From JAUILH01 sp965230535 (lineage in GTDB: Bacteria; Bacteroidota; Bacteroidia; Flavobacteriales_D; JAUILH01): a stretch of 64,000 bases of DNA. A program made the position numbers and the translations under genes. Numbering within the stretch: position 1 is the first letter of the stretch; the number at the start of each line of letters is the position of its first letter. Positions 61,979 to 64,000 of the stretch are shown here, one piece after another. A model generated the notes under the pieces. It was given only the letters and a program-made list of their open reading frames with translations. It had not been told where the DNA came from and did not search any database. Where the stretch lies: positions 806,001 to 870,000 of the forward strand of contig OZ246009.1 in assembly GCA_965230535.1 (NCBI GenBank), given 5' to 3'.

Positions 61979-63271
61979 ATGTACGATAAATTAGTAAACA
62001 AAGAAGCAACATTAGCTGTAATTGGCCTTGGGTACGTGGGACTACCAATCGCATTGGAATTTGCGAAAAAAATTAAAGTTATTGGATTTGATATCAATCA
62101 GGAACGCGTTGAAATGATGCGTAACAGTATTGATCCAAGTAATGAATTGGCCGCCTCAGATTTTGAAGGTGCAGACATTCATTTTACAGCCGATTTGGAA
62201 GAGTTGAAAGCTGCACAGTTCTACATTGTGGCAGTACCAACACCAATTGATGACAGTAACTTGCCGGATTTAAGACCTTTGATTGGCGCTTCTACAACTG
62301 TAGGGAAAGTGTTGAAAAAAGGAGATTATGTTGTTTATGAATCTACTGTGTACCCTGGTTGTACAGAAGAGGATTGTATCCCTGTTTTGGAAGAAGTGTC
62401 TGGACTGAAATGGCTTGAAGATTTCAACGTAGGCTATTCTCCGGAACGTATTAACCCGGGAGATAAGGTTCACACACTAAGCACAATTGTTAAAGTCGCT
62501 TCTGGTGATACTACTGAATCTGCAGATATCATTGCAAAGACTTATGAGTTGGTTGTTGATGCCGGTGTTCACAGAGCATCAAGTATCAAAGTAGCTGAAG
62601 CTGCCAAGATCATTGAAAATACTCAAAGAGATGTGAACATTGCGCTTATCAATGAACTGTCCATTATCTTTAACAGAATTGGCATCAATACTTATGAAGT
62701 ATTGGAAGCAGCCGGTACAAAGTGGAACTTCCTCCCATTCCGTCCAGGATTGGTTGGTGGACACTGTATCGGTGTAGATCCATACTATTTAACACACAAA
62801 GCCAAGCAGAAGGGGTACCATGCCAAAATCATCAATAGTGGTAGGTATATCAATGATTCCATGGGCTTCTACGTTGGAAAGCAAACCGTTAAGAAGATTC
62901 TTGCTCAGGGAAAAAACATCATGGATGCACGTGTACTTGTGATGGGGGCAACTTTTAAGGAAGATGTAAGTGACATCAGAAACTCTAAAGTATGTGATGT
63001 GATCCGTGAATTAGAATCATTTGCGGTGAATGTTGATGTGGTGGATCCGCATGCAGACTCTACCGAATTGATGCACGAATATGGCTATGGACTTGTAGAT
63101 AAACCAAATGGTCCATATGATGCAATTATTGTAGCCGTAAACCACGAACCATATGTGAAAATGGTTGAAGACGACTTTAAAGCACTTATGCCTGATGGAA
63201 AAGGTGTTTTGGTTGACCTTAAAGGTCTGTACAGAGACAAGATTAATGACTTGGAATACTGGAGCTTGTAA
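61979..63271 (+). CDS. UDP-N-acetylhexosamine dehydrogenase (WbpA/WbpO-like)
   Basis: Oxidises C6 of UDP-GlcNAc or its epimer to the uronic acid. VIGLGYVGLPIALEFAKK is the NAD loop, GLVGGHCIGVDPYYLTHKA has the catalytic Cys and marks the N-acetyl class rather than the glucose class, and VLVMGATFKEDVSDIRNSKV follows. It is 430 residues, the usual length. Its position among wbpB-, wbpD- and wbpE-like genes makes WbpA the best name. A true wbpI-like epimerase is not in the window. Confidence 0.9.
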   Translation: MYDKLVNKEATLAVIGLGYVGLPIALEFAKKIKVIGFDINQERVEMMRNSIDPSNELAASDFEGADIHFTADLEELKAAQFYIVAVPTPIDDSNLPDLRPLIGASTTVGKVLKKGDYVVYESTVYPGCTEEDCIPVLEEVSGLKWLEDFNVGYSPERINPGDKVHTLSTIVKVASGDTTESADIIAKTYELVVDAGVHRASSIKVAEAAKIIENTQRDVNIALINELSIIFNRIGINTYEVLEAAGTKWNFLPFRPGLVGGHCIGVDPYYLTHKAKQKGYHAKIINSGRYINDSMGFYVGKQTVKKILAQGKNIMDARVLVMGATFKEDVSDIRNSKVCDVIRELESFAVNVDVVDPHADSTELMHEYGYGLVDKPNGPYDAIIVAVNHEPYVKMVEDDFKALMPDGKGVLVDLKGLYRDKINDLEYWSL

Positions 63272-64000
63272 TGAAACACATTTTAGTCACCGGAGGAGCC
63301 GGATTTATTGGTTCTCATGTTGTTCGCAGACTTGTAAACAACTATCAGGATTATCATATTATTAATCTTGATAAACTAACCTATGCGGGGAATCTGGAGA
63401 ACCTTCGGGATATAGAGAGTGCTTCAAATTATACCTTCGTTAAAGGAGATATTTTAGATGCTGAACTGATAGAAAAGCTGTTTCAGGAACACGATATTTC
63501 CGGTGTGATTCATTTAGCTGCCGAATCTCATGTGGATAGATCTATTTCCAATCCAATGGAGTTTATTCAAACCAACCTTGTGGGGACGGTAACTTTATTA
63601 AATGTGGCTAAAAAGTTCTGGGAAGGAAGAGAAGATGTTTGTTTCTATCACATCTCAACTGATGAAGTCTATGGCTCATTGGGAAAAGAAGGTCTCTTTA
63701 CCGAAACGACGGCCTATGACCCAAGAAGTCCGTATTCTTCAAGCAAAGCCGGATCGGATCACCTTGTTAGAGCTTACTATCATACCTACAATTTGCCAAT
63801 TAAGATTTCTAATTGTTCTAATAATTACGGATCGTATCAGTTTCCTGAGAAGCTCATCCCTTTAATGATCAATAACATCATTCAAAAGAAGGATTTGCCT
63901 GTATATGGAAAAGGAGATAACATTAGAGATTGGTTGTGGGTTGAAGACCATGCTGCTGCCATTGATCTTATCTTTCATGAAGGAAAGGTAGGAGAGACTT
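63271..64000 (+). CDS. rfbB: dTDP-glucose 4,6-dehydratase (3' truncated by window)
   Basis: First step from dTDP-glucose to dTDP-4-keto-6-deoxyglucose. The frame opens at ATG 63271 (MKHILVTGGAGFIGSHVVRR), sharing an A with the stop of the gene before, and runs to the last base. HISTDEVYGSLG and YSSSKAGSDHLVRAY are the active-site Asp-Glu and Tyr-Lys, with VSNCSNNYG-type segment ISNCSNNYGSYQFPEKLIPL. About 240 of some 350 residues are in the window. Confidence 0.94.
   Translation, partial: MKHILVTGGAGFIGSHVVRRLVNNYQDYHIINLDKLTYAGNLENLRDIESASNYTFVKGDILDAELIEKLFQEHDISGVIHLAAESHVDRSISNPMEFIQTNLVGTVTLLNVAKKFWEGREDVCFYHISTDEVYGSLGKEGLFTETTAYDPRSPYSSSKAGSDHLVRAYYHTYNLPIKISNCSNNYGSYQFPEKLIPLMINNIIQKKDLPVYGKGDNIRDWLWVEDHAAAIDLIFHEGKVGET

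Overview
The window is a Bacteroidota chromosome segment, probably Flavobacteriia. Evidence: at least six proteins end in a type IX secretion (T9SS) sorting domain, there is a TonB receptor with an N-terminal carboxypeptidase-like domain, promoters carry TAnnTTTG-like -7 boxes, and Shine-Dalgarno sequences are weak. The family cannot be fixed from sequence alone.

Layout. (1) 1-4612, core genome: the 3' part of mutS, a CBS-pair protein, tRNA-Gly, a secreted protein, an FMN reductase, a YceI protein and tRNA-Leu(UAA). (2) 4598-31120, an integrated genomic island of about 26.5 kb. It lies between two perfect 18-bp copies of the tRNA-Leu 3' end. Its left end has a control module (large serine recombinase, small basic protein, MerR-like protein, zinc-ribbon protein, a repeat-rich intergenic region). 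The rest is a metal cargo, most likely for copper: a Cys-rich small protein with a TonB receptor, a CDF transporter with an N-terminal metal-binding-like domain, RadC, a Cys/His-rich HYC_CC_PP-type protein, an outer-membrane protein, a secreted HMA protein, two split multicopper-oxidase gene pairs around an MbnP/MbnH-like pair, a His-rich protein, a CusCBA-like efflux system and a P1B ATPase. (3) 31120-35270, accessory genes (AraC regulators, SDR, DHFR-like reductase) with scattered T-loop-like and att-like remnants. (4) 35267-38606, mixed genes including a Crp/Fnr regulator beside a divergent isochorismatase-like protein and a truncated DUF2798 gene. (5) 38608-45274, a minus-strand sulfane-sulfur cluster (Crp/Fnr, TauE, Usp, MBL-rhodanese, rhodanese, two YeeE/YedE halves, porin) with matching palindromes before three of its genes. 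(6) 45500-56868, ordinary chromosome: LRR/T9SS protein, SDR, HxlR, esterase, radical SAM, LytTR regulator, acyltransferase, KdtA. (7) 56962-64000, a tight nucleotide-sugar operon for a UDP-diacetylated mannuronic acid-type sugar, UDP-GlcA/UDP-xylose and dTDP-4-keto-6-deoxyglucose, cut by the window end.

Main result. The island combines a surface or periplasmic copper-capture and oxidation system that I do not know as a described unit. An MbnP-like copper protein with a T9SS tail and its MbnH-like dihaem partner are sandwiched between two translationally coupled, divided multicopper-oxidase pairs (A plus B), all upstream of Cus-type export. The island's serine recombinase reads through its own attachment site, so its C-terminus should differ between the integrated and excised states. 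Both points are read from sequence and remain untested.
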